Source of the DNA: Bacteroidales bacterium
GTDB lineage: Bacteria; Bacteroidota; Bacteroidia; Bacteroidales; UBA932
Reading direction: 5' to 3'
Length of the DNA stretch: 64,000 bases
Assembly (NCBI GenBank): GCA_029007435.1
Contig: JAQXHU010000009.1
Location: forward strand, 40,035-104,034
Every line of letters starts with the position of its first letter. Within the stretch, counting starts at the first letter, position 1. Positions 1 to 10,300 of the stretch are shown here, one piece after another. The notes beneath the pieces were generated by a model that was not told the DNA's origin, made no database searches, and saw only the letters and a program-made list of their open reading frames with translations. The position numbers were made by a program, and so were the translations under genes.

Positions 1-1151
1 ACAGCTGCTGCAGATTCAGGATTCAGACGTCCTGCCGAGTCGAGAAGTTCCTCAACCCTTCTCCAGCGCTCTCCTGAATCCGACATCTCAAGGTTTGCCA
101 AATTCTCGCGTCTTTCGGAGAAAAGTTCAGACTGATAATGATTTGTACAAATCAGCCGGTGGATGGAACTGTCTTTCGCCGAAGGGTCAAAGAGAGAGAT
201 CTCGGATGGCGTTTTCTCTATCACGACAGCCTTCCCGTCTTCCACAGATGAAATAAGGAGGGACTCGGACACGAAAGTCTTCCGGAATGATGCTATTGTC
301 ATCGCCTCTTCAATATTGGAAGCATACTGCAATATTTCCCTGGACAGAATGGAAACAGGTGTCGCCGACATTTTCGGAGTTTCAAGCTTAGAGGCATTGA
401 TAGAGACCGTCAGTCCACATTCGTTCATTCCTGACAGCACACCGGTCATACCGGGCCAGGTGACAGATATGAAAGCATATCCTGAATCCGGTCTCTCGAC
501 AAGCACCATATTCCGGCCCGCGAACTCATCACCCATATAGAAATCGAAATTCCGCCCCACAAGCAGCTCTCCATCAGCGCTTTCATCTCCCCAGACCGCG
601 AATGATGTGCAGCCGACCAGCATATAGTCCTGCATCACGTGACCGATGTCGTGAGCGGAATGATACTGCATCTGACGCTCATAAGGAGTGCCGTACGCAT
701 CATATTTATGAGTGCAGTATTCCGACATAGCCCGGATTTCTTCCCTGAACTCATCAGCGACATTTTCTCCGAGCCTGCGGTTGAAAATGTATATGAAATA
801 CATAAGGAAACGCCTGTAGGCTTCTGCAGGAACAATCTCATACAGTTTATCGACAAAAGCCTTTTCCTGCGCTTCAAGCAGATCAGGAATCAGTTTACCC
901 ATCGCCTCTCCCCTTTCGGAAGCATTCCCGGCAACTCTGATTTCCAGAAGTCCTGACGGATTGATTCTGAAATAATTGTCATTCAATATACGGAGACTGT
1001 CCATCACAACAGCTTTTCCCGGAGCCGGAGTGAAAGAAGGTTCTTTCAGGTCAACAGTGGAATGCATCACCAGACAGAATATGGCAATTACGCCAACCAG
1101 TGATACAATGGAGCCCGCCAACCATTTGAATATTTTCAGAAGAGTGTTCAT
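1..1151 (-). CDS. C45-family autoproteolytic acyltransferase/hydrolase (3' end beyond window)
   Basis: The minus-strand frame from the ATG at 1151 stays open to the window edge, giving 383 codons and no stop, so the C-terminus is missing. Residues 8-27 are a hydrophobic N-terminal segment (signal anchor or signal peptide). At Cys181 the context GCTSFAVWG, followed by GRNFDF, resembles Ntn hydrolases of the C45/acyl-CoA:6-aminopenicillanic acid acyltransferase and choloylglycine-hydrolase group. In those proteins autocleavage exposes the Cys as nucleophile and the enzyme cleaves or forms amide bonds. The substrate is unknown. It follows the MMPL fusion gene by 2 bp, so it belongs to that operon. 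C45 proteins are recurrent members of Bacteroidota aryl-polyene/flexirubin clusters, which is the likely context (inference). Only overlapping frames on the opposite strand compete with it, and they have no recognisable domain. Confidence 0.8.
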   Translation of the reverse strand, partial: MNTLLKIFKWLAGSIVSLVGVIAIFCLVMHSTVDLKEPSFTPAPGKAVVMDSLRILNDNYFRINPSGLLEIRVAGNASERGEAMGKLIPDLLEAQEKAFVDKLYEIVPAEAYRRFLMYFIYIFNRRLGENVADEFREEIRAMSEYCTHKYDAYGTPYERQMQYHSAHDIGHVMQDYMLVGCTSFAVWGDESADGELLVGRNFDFYMGDEFAGRNMVLVERPDSGYAFISVTWPGMTGVLSGMNECGLTVSINASKLETPKMSATPVSILSREILQYASNIEEAMTIASFRKTFVSESLLISSVEDGKAVVIEKTPSEISLFDPSAKDSSIHRLICTNHYQSELFSERRENLANLEMSDSGERWRRVEELLDSAGRLNPESAAA

Positions 1152-1153
1152 AT

Positions 1154-4100
1154 CTATTTTCCTCCTGGTTGAGAATCAGAAGATTTCTTTGTCATAGAAT
1201 ACAGTGCATTGGAAGTGTGAGGAGCCCTGTAAATGCATTCAACCTTCAATCCGAGACGCACGGCATAATCCGTCAGCCTGTCTTCTGAAAGGAAGGCCAA
1301 CTCACCTGAAGTCTTGTTGAATCCAAGAAGCCTCGTGGAGAAGAACTCTGTAAGCACAGTGAATTTCTGGCCTCCTGCATTGCCGGAATCTCCGTCACGA
1401 AGGAGAATCTTTCCGCCTTCAGACAATCCTCCGACACATTTTTCAAGAAGAGCGAACTGCTGTGCCTCAGGCAGATAGTGCAGGACATCATTCAAAATAA
1501 ACACGTCACTGAGAGGCAGTTCAATACAAGATGCATCACCCTCTACAAAACACAGTCCCGGCAGATTGCGCTTCATCCAGCAGTGCTCAGCCAGCGCTAT
1601 CTTGTCCTTGTCGTAGTCTATACCTGTAACTTTCCTCCGGGGGTGGAACATCGACAGCATATAGTCAAGCTGTCCCATTCCGCAGCCGATATCCGTCACC
1701 ACTGCATCATCCGGAATGCTCGTGTCATAAATGGCATAATCATTCTCAAGCCTTGTCTTGATTTTGACATACCATTCAATGACAGGACCCTTGTATATGT
1801 AGCCCGAAACCAGCGCTTTCCGGAAATACGGATTCTCCGCACTGTCATATTTGTCACAAAGAGCGGAATATCTTTCTTTTACAAGAACCTCAGCGTCCTT
1901 TGACAGAATATGGTAATCAACGCCGGCAGTCTTCATAGGCAGCAATACCTCAGCAACCGACAGACCCTCCATCATATTGAAACCGTCATTCTTCGGCAGA
2001 ATCCTACGGTTTCCGTACATCACGACAGGAATCACCGGAACTCCGAGATTGGAAGCCATATAGAACGCTCCTTTGTGGAACCTTCTGATTCTGCCGTCAG
2101 GTGAACGGGTGCCCTCAGGAAAGACAACAACCGACCATCCGTCCTTGACGTCCCGTTCCAATCTGCCGGTTAGTTTATCATAGCCTTCTGATTTAGTGTA
2201 ATATCCAAGATAACGGGCAATGATTGAGAAAAGAGGGGATGACATCACCCAGTCAGCAACCATAAACTTAAGTTTCGGAAATATGGCCGCCAGCACAAAT
2301 ATGTCCAGCGACGACTGATGGTTCGCCACAACTACTCCCGGCTCAGCATTCCATACCTTTCCCCCACCAAGAACGCTTATTTTGGAATGTATGAAAGGCA
2401 TTATACGCAGCAACAGCCTGCAGCAATAGTGCATTCCCCTTGCGACGGCTGCCTGGCGTCGTGACCGGCTCACAGGCACAAACATCAGCATAAGACTGAT
2501 TATCAGCAGAATAATTCCGCCTATAAAAACCGGGATATAATAATAAAGATCCCTGACTATTGACCATAAAGAATAAGGCGGCTTGCCGGATTCGGTGGGA
2601 ACTGTAATGAATAAATTGAAAATCAACGGCTCCAATATATATGCGACCAGCACGACAGCAAGCATTCCAAGAATCGTTATCACGGCTATTGAATGAAGTG
2701 CAGGATGCCTGGCGAATATGAGCGCGCCGATACCAACAATCATTGTGAACGAGGAGAAGAAAATAGCAGTCTTGTGAGAGTCAAGCAGCGTTTTTCCGGT
2801 CTTGTACCGGTAAAGCAGACCTTCAAGAATGAATATGCTGAAGTCATCCCCCATTCCGAAAATGAATGTGGAAAGAATGATATTGACAATATTGAACTGC
2901 ATTCCGATAATTCCCATCAAACCGATGATTATCAGCCAGCTTACAAACATTGGAAGGAAACTGAGCAGGGCCAGTTCAAGTCTCCCGTAAGAGAGCCAGA
3001 GGACGAAGAATATCAGGAACGAGGAGATGTACAGGATGAGATAGAAATCATTGTTCACCATCTCGGCTGCCTGATTTGTGAAATAGGCCTGGTCAAATAC
3101 CACCACCTCATCGCAGTCAGAAAACGCGCCATAGACTTCAGGAATGTTTTCCTTGTCAATAACCGCCCTGCTCATCAGCATTCTGAACTCATCAGATCCC
3201 GCAATCCAGCTCTCGAAAGCATCCGGAAGGTGTTCATCCGAAAAATAATCCACAGGATGGCTGGGCGTCGAAAGCCTGGACAGCGCATTGTCGAAAGCGT
3301 CTTCGCGGAAGCCGTATTTTTTGGCCGAGTTCCTGACCATTGACTTTATCCCTGAAATCCGTTCGGGAGTCCAGAATCCCGCCCACTTTTCAGACGAGAG
3401 TTTCTGTTCAAGCGGAGAGCGAAGAAATGTTCCCGCATTGTCAGTCGATTCAATAAGGCCTGCATTCTTCAATGAATCAAGAATAAAGGAGGTCCTTTCA
3501 TAATTGGAGAACACCGCTTCCGGAGTGTTTCCTGTGGAAACGAAGATGACAGTCTTGCGCCCATTGTCGCCTTGGGCGGTCAGAATTTCCTCGGATTCCT
3601 TGAGATGCGGTTCCCAATAATTCAGGCTCATCATATTACTGTTGAAACCGACCTTTGTGGAAGTGAAACAGCAGATAACTGCAAGAATCACCAGCCCTGC
3701 GACGAGTTTGCGGTTCTTTTCGAAAGGATATGCGCTCACCCGTCCTATCATTGAGAGAATCCGGCCTTCCCTGAGATGCTCGCCGCCCATAAGGAACTGA
3801 GGCAGGAAAATGAGGCAATACAGCATTGTCCCGACCAGAGTGAAAGCGGCGAACAGGCCGAAGTCACTGAGCAACTGGGAAGATGTAAAAAGCAGTCCGA
3901 TGAATGCCCCTATAGTGGTGATGCTTCCGATGACAAGAGGGCTGCATATTTCCTCAAGCAGCTGGACAACGTCTTTCACGTGGTTCTGATGTGCAAGCAG
4001 ATGAATGGAATAGCTCAACGCGACTCCCATTATGGCCGCTCCTGAACCTATCGCGATGCCCGAGATGCTCGACTGGAAAATACTGGCCATGGCGAGGGCG

Positions 4101-5017
4101 AAAACCGCTCCGTAAACCACCGGGCACAATATCAGGAAAACGGACCTCCTGCGTTTGAAAACCGCAAGGATGAAGAGGACAATGATCACGAGAGCCACGA
4201 CAGAGGTGTACAATGTGTCCCGCTTGATCTGCCTGGCATTGTAAACTCCCACGGCAGGCCCACCGAAATAATGAGTTTTTACAGTCGGGAACTCTGACGA
4301 AAGAGTATCGAGGCAGTTCTCTATATGGCTGATCAGCTTGTCGTTATAACCTGTTTCTCCGGAGCGGTGGGCCGGTTCGATGAAAGCCAGCATTGTTCTG
4401 CCGTCAGGTGAGAAGACGTGTCCGTCCCGAAGAACGTATTCTGAAGCCGGATTAAGTCCTGAAAGTCTTGACATCACACCGGAAGACAGACCGAGAGGAT
4501 CGGACATAATGTAATCGGTAAGCGCAAATCCTGCCGGAGAAATAAGCGACAGATAGTCGTTTCTTATCAGGGAATCAATAACCTCTTGATTGTCAAGTTT
4601 TTCAAGAAGCTCAAAATCTTCAGCGGACATAAAGGACGCCAGATGGTCCCTGACGAAACCCGCCATTTCTGACATTTTCCCGGATGTTATCCGGCCAGAA
4701 TAATTCCGGATAAGGGATGATTTTTCCTCCAGCATCACCTCCAGACGGTCAGAGGCATCAAAAAGGCTGTCTTCACCGGCTTCCACACGGTCTGTGGAGA
4801 AGAGAACAATGAGCTTGTCACTTATCCGCATATTGGAGAAGACTTCCATCATTGTGCGGTTTCCCTCGCTCTTCGGGAAGAATGACGTGATGTCCTCCTC
4901 AATTTTGATACGGGAAGCCATAAGGGCGAAGACCGCAAGAGTGGAGAGCATCGAGATCCAGAATGCAACACGGTGTTTTCTGAACCAGTAATATATTGAT
5001 ATGAATAATTTTGACAT
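1154..5017 (-). CDS. Trifunctional MMPL exporter / lysophospholipid acyltransferase / SAM methyltransferase fusion
   Basis: This 1287-residue protein joins three modules. Residues 1 to about 790 are an RND/MMPL-type lipid exporter with two transmembrane blocks (roughly 220-420 and 640-790) separated by periplasmic domains. Around residue 898 the NHQSSLD motif marks an HX4D 1-acylglycerol-phosphate-type acyltransferase, with FPEGTRS further on as its second conserved block. Around residue 1107 the VVTDIGCGMG motif marks a class I SAM-dependent methyltransferase that extends to the C-terminus. The same three-part fusion is a known protein type in Bacteroidota aryl-polyene/flexirubin clusters, where it probably builds or exports the polyene lipid at the inner membrane. 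The ATG at 5017 starts 24 bp after the GT2-DUF2062 stop, and the stop is 2 bp before the C45 gene, so it is the middle gene of an operon. The order of chemical steps is not known. Confidence 0.9.
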   Translation of the reverse strand: MSKLFISIYYWFRKHRVAFWISMLSTLAVFALMASRIKIEEDITSFFPKSEGNRTMMEVFSNMRISDKLIVLFSTDRVEAGEDSLFDASDRLEVMLEEKSSLIRNYSGRITSGKMSEMAGFVRDHLASFMSAEDFELLEKLDNQEVIDSLIRNDYLSLISPAGFALTDYIMSDPLGLSSGVMSRLSGLNPASEYVLRDGHVFSPDGRTMLAFIEPAHRSGETGYNDKLISHIENCLDTLSSEFPTVKTHYFGGPAVGVYNARQIKRDTLYTSVVALVIIVLFILAVFKRRRSVFLILCPVVYGAVFALAMASIFQSSISGIAIGSGAAIMGVALSYSIHLLAHQNHVKDVVQLLEEICSPLVIGSITTIGAFIGLLFTSSQLLSDFGLFAAFTLVGTMLYCLIFLPQFLMGGEHLREGRILSMIGRVSAYPFEKNRKLVAGLVILAVICCFTSTKVGFNSNMMSLNYWEPHLKESEEILTAQGDNGRKTVIFVSTGNTPEAVFSNYERTSFILDSLKNAGLIESTDNAGTFLRSPLEQKLSSEKWAGFWTPERISGIKSMVRNSAKKYGFREDAFDNALSRLSTPSHPVDYFSDEHLPDAFESWIAGSDEFRMLMSRAVIDKENIPEVYGAFSDCDEVVVFDQAYFTNQAAEMVNNDFYLILYISSFLIFFVLWLSYGRLELALLSFLPMFVSWLIIIGLMGIIGMQFNIVNIILSTFIFGMGDDFSIFILEGLLYRYKTGKTLLDSHKTAIFFSSFTMIVGIGALIFARHPALHSIAVITILGMLAVVLVAYILEPLIFNLFITVPTESGKPPYSLWSIVRDLYYYIPVFIGGIILLIISLMLMFVPVSRSRRQAAVARGMHYCCRLLLRIMPFIHSKISVLGGGKVWNAEPGVVVANHQSSLDIFVLAAIFPKLKFMVADWVMSSPLFSIIARYLGYYTKSEGYDKLTGRLERDVKDGWSVVVFPEGTRSPDGRIRRFHKGAFYMASNLGVPVIPVVMYGNRRILPKNDGFNMMEGLSVAEVLLPMKTAGVDYHILSKDAEVLVKERYSALCDKYDSAENPYFRKALVSGYIYKGPVIEWYVKIKTRLENDYAIYDTSIPDDAVVTDIGCGMGQLDYMLSMFHPRRKVTGIDYDKDKIALAEHCWMKRNLPGLCFVEGDASCIELPLSDVFILNDVLHYLPEAQQFALLEKCVGGLSEGGKILLRDGDSGNAGGQKFTVLTEFFSTRLLGFNKTSGELAFLSEDRLTDYAVRLGLKVECIYRAPHTSNALYSMTKKSSDSQPGGK

Positions 5018-5041
5018 AATGAAAGCGTATCAGGAAAAGAA

Positions 5042-6196
5042 CTATTGCACTTGCCGGCGTCTGGTGAATGAGAGAACCAGCATAGTAATGGCTCCAGCGG
5101 ACGCAGCTGCTATGGCGGCGAACGCAAACGCACCTATGACATATTGAATCAGGACATTGCCCACATCCGCAAGTGTCAATTCGCCGATAGCGAACAAGGT
5201 CGGTTGTCCGAGCAGCCTGCAACCAGTCCAGTAGCTTGCGAAAACAATGAACGGAATGAGCGGCGGCAGACTGATGTTAGAAGCCACGACCACTATCAAC
5301 TTATTGAGTTTCAACAGGTGAGCAAGAGCGAAAGCGCATATCATCTGGTAACCCCAGATAGGAATGATACCCATAAAGACCCCTAACATCACGGAAGCAG
5401 ATATCCGTGAATTGCTGTCGTGCAAATGTTTGAGCTTCTCAATATAATTCACCGGCCATCTCCAGAACAGGCAATAAAATACAATTAGAGTGTTCAGCAC
5501 GCTGATTCTGGTGAAATCCCTGAACGGCCTGAAATGTGACACTCGCTCCCCCTCAGGCGGATAATATACATTGACAGGGATGTTGCGGACTTCTGTTCCG
5601 TTCCAGGCGGTGAACACAAGTATCTCAAGTTCAAACTCATAGCCGGTTGTCAGATGGCTGTCGGAAAGATCCAGCCTGTGGAGGGGATAGAGCCGGAACC
5701 CTGACTGAGTGTCTTCCAGCCTGACGCCGGTCTCCACTTTGAACCAGAAATTCGAGAACCGGTTGGCGAATGTGTTCTTGCCAGGCATACCGTCAGCCCT
5801 GAGATTGCGGGCTCCGACGAGCAGAGTGTCCGGATGTTCCCGGATGGCATCTGCTAAGCGGAGGATATCTGAAGGATAATGCTGTCCATCCGAATCGATG
5901 CTTATCGCATATCTGAAGCCCAGCTGGAGAGCATATTCAAGACCATTCTTCAGTGCCGCTCCCTTTCCCCAGTTGAAGGGATGGGTCAGCACACTGATTT
6001 TTGATGCGAATGACTTGAGAATTTCCGCTGTCCCGTCTGTGCTGCCATCGTTAATCACAATCAAATCAGCACAATAGGACAAAATCTCCTGAATAACTCC
6101 GGCAAGCGTGCCGGCATTGTTGTATGTCGGCATAATAACGCAGCACTGAATGTCTTTCAGCAGTCTTACAGTATTATTTTCCTCAAGGTTCTGCAT
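5042..6196 (-). CDS. Family 2 glycosyltransferase with C-terminal DUF2062 membrane domain
   Basis: This is a 384-residue protein. The N-terminal half is a GT2 fold: CVIMPTYNNAGTL at the start, then the metal and nucleotide-binding DSDGQH motif, resembling dolichyl-phosphate-mannose-synthase-type enzymes. The C-terminal part has three hydrophobic stretches beginning at ISASVMLGVFMGIIPIWG, which is typical of DUF2062. GT2-DUF2062 proteins are regular members of aryl-polyene/flexirubin clusters, probably acting on a lipid intermediate at the membrane. I chose the ATG at 6196 because the longer frame starts at a TTG (6232) that lies inside the promoter. The promoter ends at 6203, so translation would begin almost at the transcript's 5' end. 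It is the first gene of a minus-strand operon with the MMPL fusion and the C45 hydrolase. Confidence 0.86.
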   Translation of the reverse strand: MQNLEENNTVRLLKDIQCCVIMPTYNNAGTLAGVIQEILSYCADLIVINDGSTDGTAEILKSFASKISVLTHPFNWGKGAALKNGLEYALQLGFRYAISIDSDGQHYPSDILRLADAIREHPDTLLVGARNLRADGMPGKNTFANRFSNFWFKVETGVRLEDTQSGFRLYPLHRLDLSDSHLTTGYEFELEILVFTAWNGTEVRNIPVNVYYPPEGERVSHFRPFRDFTRISVLNTLIVFYCLFWRWPVNYIEKLKHLHDSNSRISASVMLGVFMGIIPIWGYQMICAFALAHLLKLNKLIVVVASNISLPPLIPFIVFASYWTGCRLLGQPTLFAIGELTLADVGNVLIQYVIGAFAFAAIAAASAGAITMLVLSFTRRRQVQ

Positions 6197-6202
6197 AATT
6201 TT

Positions 6203-6232
6203 CAAATATAGCGAAATCCGGAGAAAGTACAA
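6203..6232 (-). promoter_or_regulatory. Bacteroidota-type promoter for the pigment-type operon
   Basis: On the minus strand TTG (6232-6230) is followed after 19 bp by TATATTTG (6210-6203), an exact match to the TAnnTTTG -7 element of Bacteroidota sigma-ABfr promoters. The predicted transcription start falls within a few bases of the ATG at 6196, suggesting a leaderless or nearly leaderless mRNA. Confidence 0.7.
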
Positions 6233-6247
6233 TGAATCAGCCGTGTT

Positions 6248-7336
6248 TCACTCGACCTTTTTGTAATAATGGAGCGCCGTATCCCTGATTCCGGCTTCAG
6301 GATGCAGTATGATGGCCAGATCATTTAGAATCAAATCCGGACGAACAGCGCCTGACTCCCAGAAATCATTTCCTCCCCTTGGATTGCGCTTCAGGGTATT
6401 GTTGTATATCTCATTGATATTGAACTTTCTGAACACAGGGGCCTCCTCATACAATGAAGCTTTCGTGTCGCACCATCCGGGATTGAGCCATACATCAGCC
6501 TCCTTCGACAGGGCAAATGCCCGCTCCAACGATATGACTGAGGATTCCGAACGTCCTGGTTCCGCACCGAGCACACGGCCGCCGGCATCGCGGACCAGAC
6601 GGGACATATAATTTTCCTCTCCCGGTATGTACCAGGCATCCGAATACGGGATATTCATCAGGACTTTTCTCTCGTCCGGCCCTTTTCCACTAACCTTGAA
6701 AACGTCCGAAACCGCATCCGCAATTGCATTATATCTTCTTGAAACACAGTTATATATAGAATCAGCCTCATATATGCGTCCAGTCAGGGCTCCGAAGACC
6801 TTTACATATTCAGCCCTGGCCAGAGGAGAATGCTCCAGATAGTCGTGGAGCACGAGCACAGGAATGCCAAACTGGCGGAGGCATTTGACAAAAGCATTGC
6901 CCGATGAATGCAGGGCATAGGCTACTACCACGTCCGGAGAGAGCGAAAGAATTTTCTCATAATCAGGGGCAGAGTCATAGCCTGCGTCTGCAATATCCCC
7001 GGACTCTATCCGCTTCCGCGCTGAAGTATCTGATATGTAATCCGTTCCCGATACGGCACATACAGCGTCAATCTCGCCCAAAGCCGACAGGCAGGCCACA
7101 TAAGATGATGACATACATACTATCCTCCTGCAGGGAGCAGTCACTCGAAAAGTGTCAGTTTCAGCAGAAACAGGATCTATGGTCACAATCGCGGAAGATC
7201 CGTCAGGGAAACCTGCTATCCTGAAATACAAAGCCGAGGCATCGTCAGTTCCAGTCTCCGGACGAGGGGCGGTCCTTTGACAGCCGCATACCGCAATAAC
7301 CGAGGCAATAAAGCATATAAATAATCTTGCCGTCAT
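6248..7336 (-). CDS. BtuF/FecB-like ABC-transporter substrate-binding lipoprotein
   Basis: This is a 362-residue predicted lipoprotein. The N-terminal segment from MTARLFICF ends in a Cys-containing lipobox (VCGC), so it should be anchored in a membrane after lipidation. The body has features of the periplasmic metal-chelate/cobalamin binding fold: a RIVCMSSSY start of lobe 1, DAVCAVSG, SPDVVVAYA, and a long linking helix. Family members bind ferric siderophores, heme or cobalamin and deliver them to an ABC permease. No permease or ATPase gene lies nearby, so the ligand is unknown. I chose the ATG at 7336 because the longer frame would overlap the sbcC 3' end and weaken the signal peptide. 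It follows sbcC by 4 bp and is probably co-transcribed with sbcDC, although no functional link to DNA repair is apparent. Confidence 0.75.
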   Translation of the reverse strand: MTARLFICFIASVIAVCGCQRTAPRPETGTDDASALYFRIAGFPDGSSAIVTIDPVSAETDTFRVTAPCRRIVCMSSSYVACLSALGEIDAVCAVSGTDYISDTSARKRIESGDIADAGYDSAPDYEKILSLSPDVVVAYALHSSGNAFVKCLRQFGIPVLVLHDYLEHSPLARAEYVKVFGALTGRIYEADSIYNCVSRRYNAIADAVSDVFKVSGKGPDERKVLMNIPYSDAWYIPGEENYMSRLVRDAGGRVLGAEPGRSESSVISLERAFALSKEADVWLNPGWCDTKASLYEEAPVFRKFNINEIYNNTLKRNPRGGNDFWESGAVRPDLILNDLAIILHPEAGIRDTALHYYKKVE

Positions 7337-7340
7337 ATTG

Positions 7341-10300
7341 TCAATTATGTTCACATTCCACAATGCTGCGTCCCGGGCCCTTCTTGAGCACCTTGATTTT
7401 CACCGGAATACGCTCCTCGAGTTCTTCCCTGTGAGAAATTATGCCGACCCTGCGACCGTTCTGCCCGGCTATTTCCTGAAGGCGCTCAAGAGTGGCCATC
7501 ACTGAATCGAGACTCTTCTCGTCAAGTGTGCCGAAGCCCTCGTCGATGAACAGGATATTGACATTCATATCCGGCCGGTTCAATGATGACAATGCAAGGG
7601 ACAGCGCCAAAGAAATCATAAAACGCTCTCCTCCGGACAACACAGTGGCGCTCCGGACCTGGTTCCTGTTGTACCTGTCCAGCACAAGAATCGAAAGTTG
7701 CTCGTTCTCCTCGCTGCACGTAAGTGTATAACGGTCAGTTATCTTGTCCAGATATACATTGGCATTGTTCAGAAGCGGTCTCAGGATGTAAGTCTGGGCA
7801 AGCGTCCTGAAGCGGGTGCCACCGAAATATCCGGCTATTCTGCGCCATTTTTCAGCTTTTGCGAGAGCCGCTTCATATTCTGCTTTTCTTTTGGCCACCT
7901 GCTCCACATTCTGCCTGTTGGATTCAAGGCGGCTCTCAATCTCGCCCATCCTTTTGTGCGCTTCGAGCAATCCGGCATCAATTCTTTCTATATCAGACTC
8001 AATTTCCTGCCTCTCCGGCAAATGGCTTTCATTCTCGAGCCCGAGAGCCGATATCGCCGATGAAATGTCCCGGGCGGAACGGCGTATTGTTTCCTCCAGC
8101 GATTTTATCATTCCATCGACTGACGTGGTGTATTCCAATGCTTTGCTGAATTCATCCCCTGATGCGTCAATCTTCATAAGTTCCTCTTCAGTCACGCCGT
8201 TCTTATCACAATACGCCTTGACAATCCCGTCACTCTCAGCATATTGAGCAATGCAGTTTTTCATATTCTGGGAAATGGAGGAGAGGCGTCTTGAAAAAGA
8301 GGCCCATTCATCCGCAATGTTTCTGCCCGGAATCTTCTCCGGCTGCGCTTTGAAGTCCCAGGATGGACGCTCGGCCAGGACTGCCCTCTTCGAAGCCGTT
8401 ATGGATTCAAGAAGGGAATTCATCCCGTTGATTGCCATCAGGATATTCTGAAGTTTCTCAACATTTGATTTATATATGTCCGCAGCTGATTTAAGATCCC
8501 TGGCGAAAAGGCCTGGATTCATATCCCAGTCTTTGCGGAAAAGGATGGCCGATTCCGATATGGACTTATGCAGATCGTTTATTTTCAACCCAATAGACTT
8601 GGAAGCATCTTCGTGCTGGCGGATTCTTGAAGCATTGTCCCTCAGTGCCAGTTCAGCATTGTTATATGATTTATTGGTTTCTTTGAATTCAGAATCCAAA
8701 GAATTGAGCTTTTCCTGCCACTGCCTGTTCTCTTTGAATATGCTTTCAGCCCTGTCCCTCTCATTTGACAATGATTCATTCCGTTTCTTCAATGTCTCAA
8801 AAGCATCACAAATCTGCTCTTTTAGGTTGCCTGAGCAATCAAGGCCGGTCTCAGCGGCCGAATTTCCAATAATGTCATCCAAAACATTGAGTTCTTCAGC
8901 GAGAGCTCCGAGCCGTTTCCTGTCAGCAGCCGAAGCCGCTCCCTTTGAATCCAGATCAGATTTCATCGCAGTGAAAACAATTTCCGCATTTTCATATTTC
9001 TGCCGCGCAGCCTGGCATCTGATTTCCAATGGGGAGAGAATGCCCTCAAAATCAACATCCTGGCAAACACTATCAATGCGCTGGCCACATAGAGGGCAGA
9101 ATTCGGCTTTTTCCTTTATGAGTTTACGCCTCAATTCGACAATAGCCTCGTTGACTCCAGCCCGCATAGTCTCCGCAAGTGACTGCGCATCAATGAACTC
9201 ATTCTTGGAATCATTGTATTCCAGGCGCGCGGTTTCCAGATTGGCGGAGAGAATGGCAAGTCCGGCTTCATCTTCAATGACATTTTTAGACAGGGCGTCA
9301 TACTCTTTCTGTTTCAAGTGTCTGGATTTGACGTCAGCATCCAGTTTCTTCAAAACAGAATACCTTTCGGCGGACTCGACAAGTTTACGGGATATGCCAT
9401 CCGGGTCAAGTCCGTTTCTCTCCTCATTAAGGCGGGAAATTGTTTCCCTTACCCGGGCCTGGTCCGAGATGACTTTCTTCAGTTCTGTTTCATACAGCGC
9501 CTTCCTCTCTGACAGGGCTGCGGTCTCAGCTACCGCTTCTCTCACTTTCAATATTTCCGTCTCCTGTTCTTTCAGTAGTACGGAGTACTGGGCTGCCATC
9601 GCGGCAATCTCACCGGCTTTGGCGAAAACCGGAGCAAAAGCTCTGTCCTTATTCAACAGTTCCCGCAATTGCCCGGCCTGCTTGTAAAGGTTTGCCAGTT
9701 CCTCCCTGCGGGCCTCCAAGTCAGCAAGGAGAAGGCGGAAATCACGTGCCGCTTCGGCTTCCTCTTGCTTTTTCTTCACTAATTCTTTACCTGTATCAAG
9801 CCTGTTCCTCAAATGCACACGGACTGTCGCCGTTTCGTTCCAGTTCTTTACAAGAGAACTTGCGGAACGATATCCAATGCTTTCACGCTCATCCCCCGCC
9901 TCTTTCAGTCCGAGCTCCGATGACCGGATCTTATTTCGTTCATTTTCAATTGTTTCAAGGACAGAGAGAATCTTGCACTGTTCAGATTTATTATTGTCGA
10001 GATGAGCGCATTCTTCTGTCAAATGCTTCTTTTCACACTGCAGGACATCAAGTTCCGGCTCCGGAATGGTATGTTCAGTTTCCGCCTCGTACAATGTTTT
10101 CGCATTCTTTTCATCTTCCTCGGCACGTTTGAAGATCCTGTTGACAGCCTCTCCCCATTTGGAAAACATCTCCGTATTTGTCAACTGTTCAAGAATAATC
10201 TCCCGGCTCTTTTTATCCCCGGTCAGGAAAGCGGCGAACTGGCCCTGGGCAAGCATCGCCATACGGCAGAACTGTTCGAAAGTCAGTCCGACCGCACGCT

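Noticed and set aside
2693..3343. Plus-strand frame of 216 codons inside the MMPL fusion gene
   Set aside because: It is antisense to a fully supported 1287-residue protein and has no family resemblance.
8476..9687. Long plus-strand open frame (403 codons) within sbcC
   Set aside because: It lies wholly opposite the well supported sbcC coiled-coil region. Its Ser/Ala/Arg-rich translation is what the reverse of Glu/Lys-rich coiled coil gives, and it has no domain.
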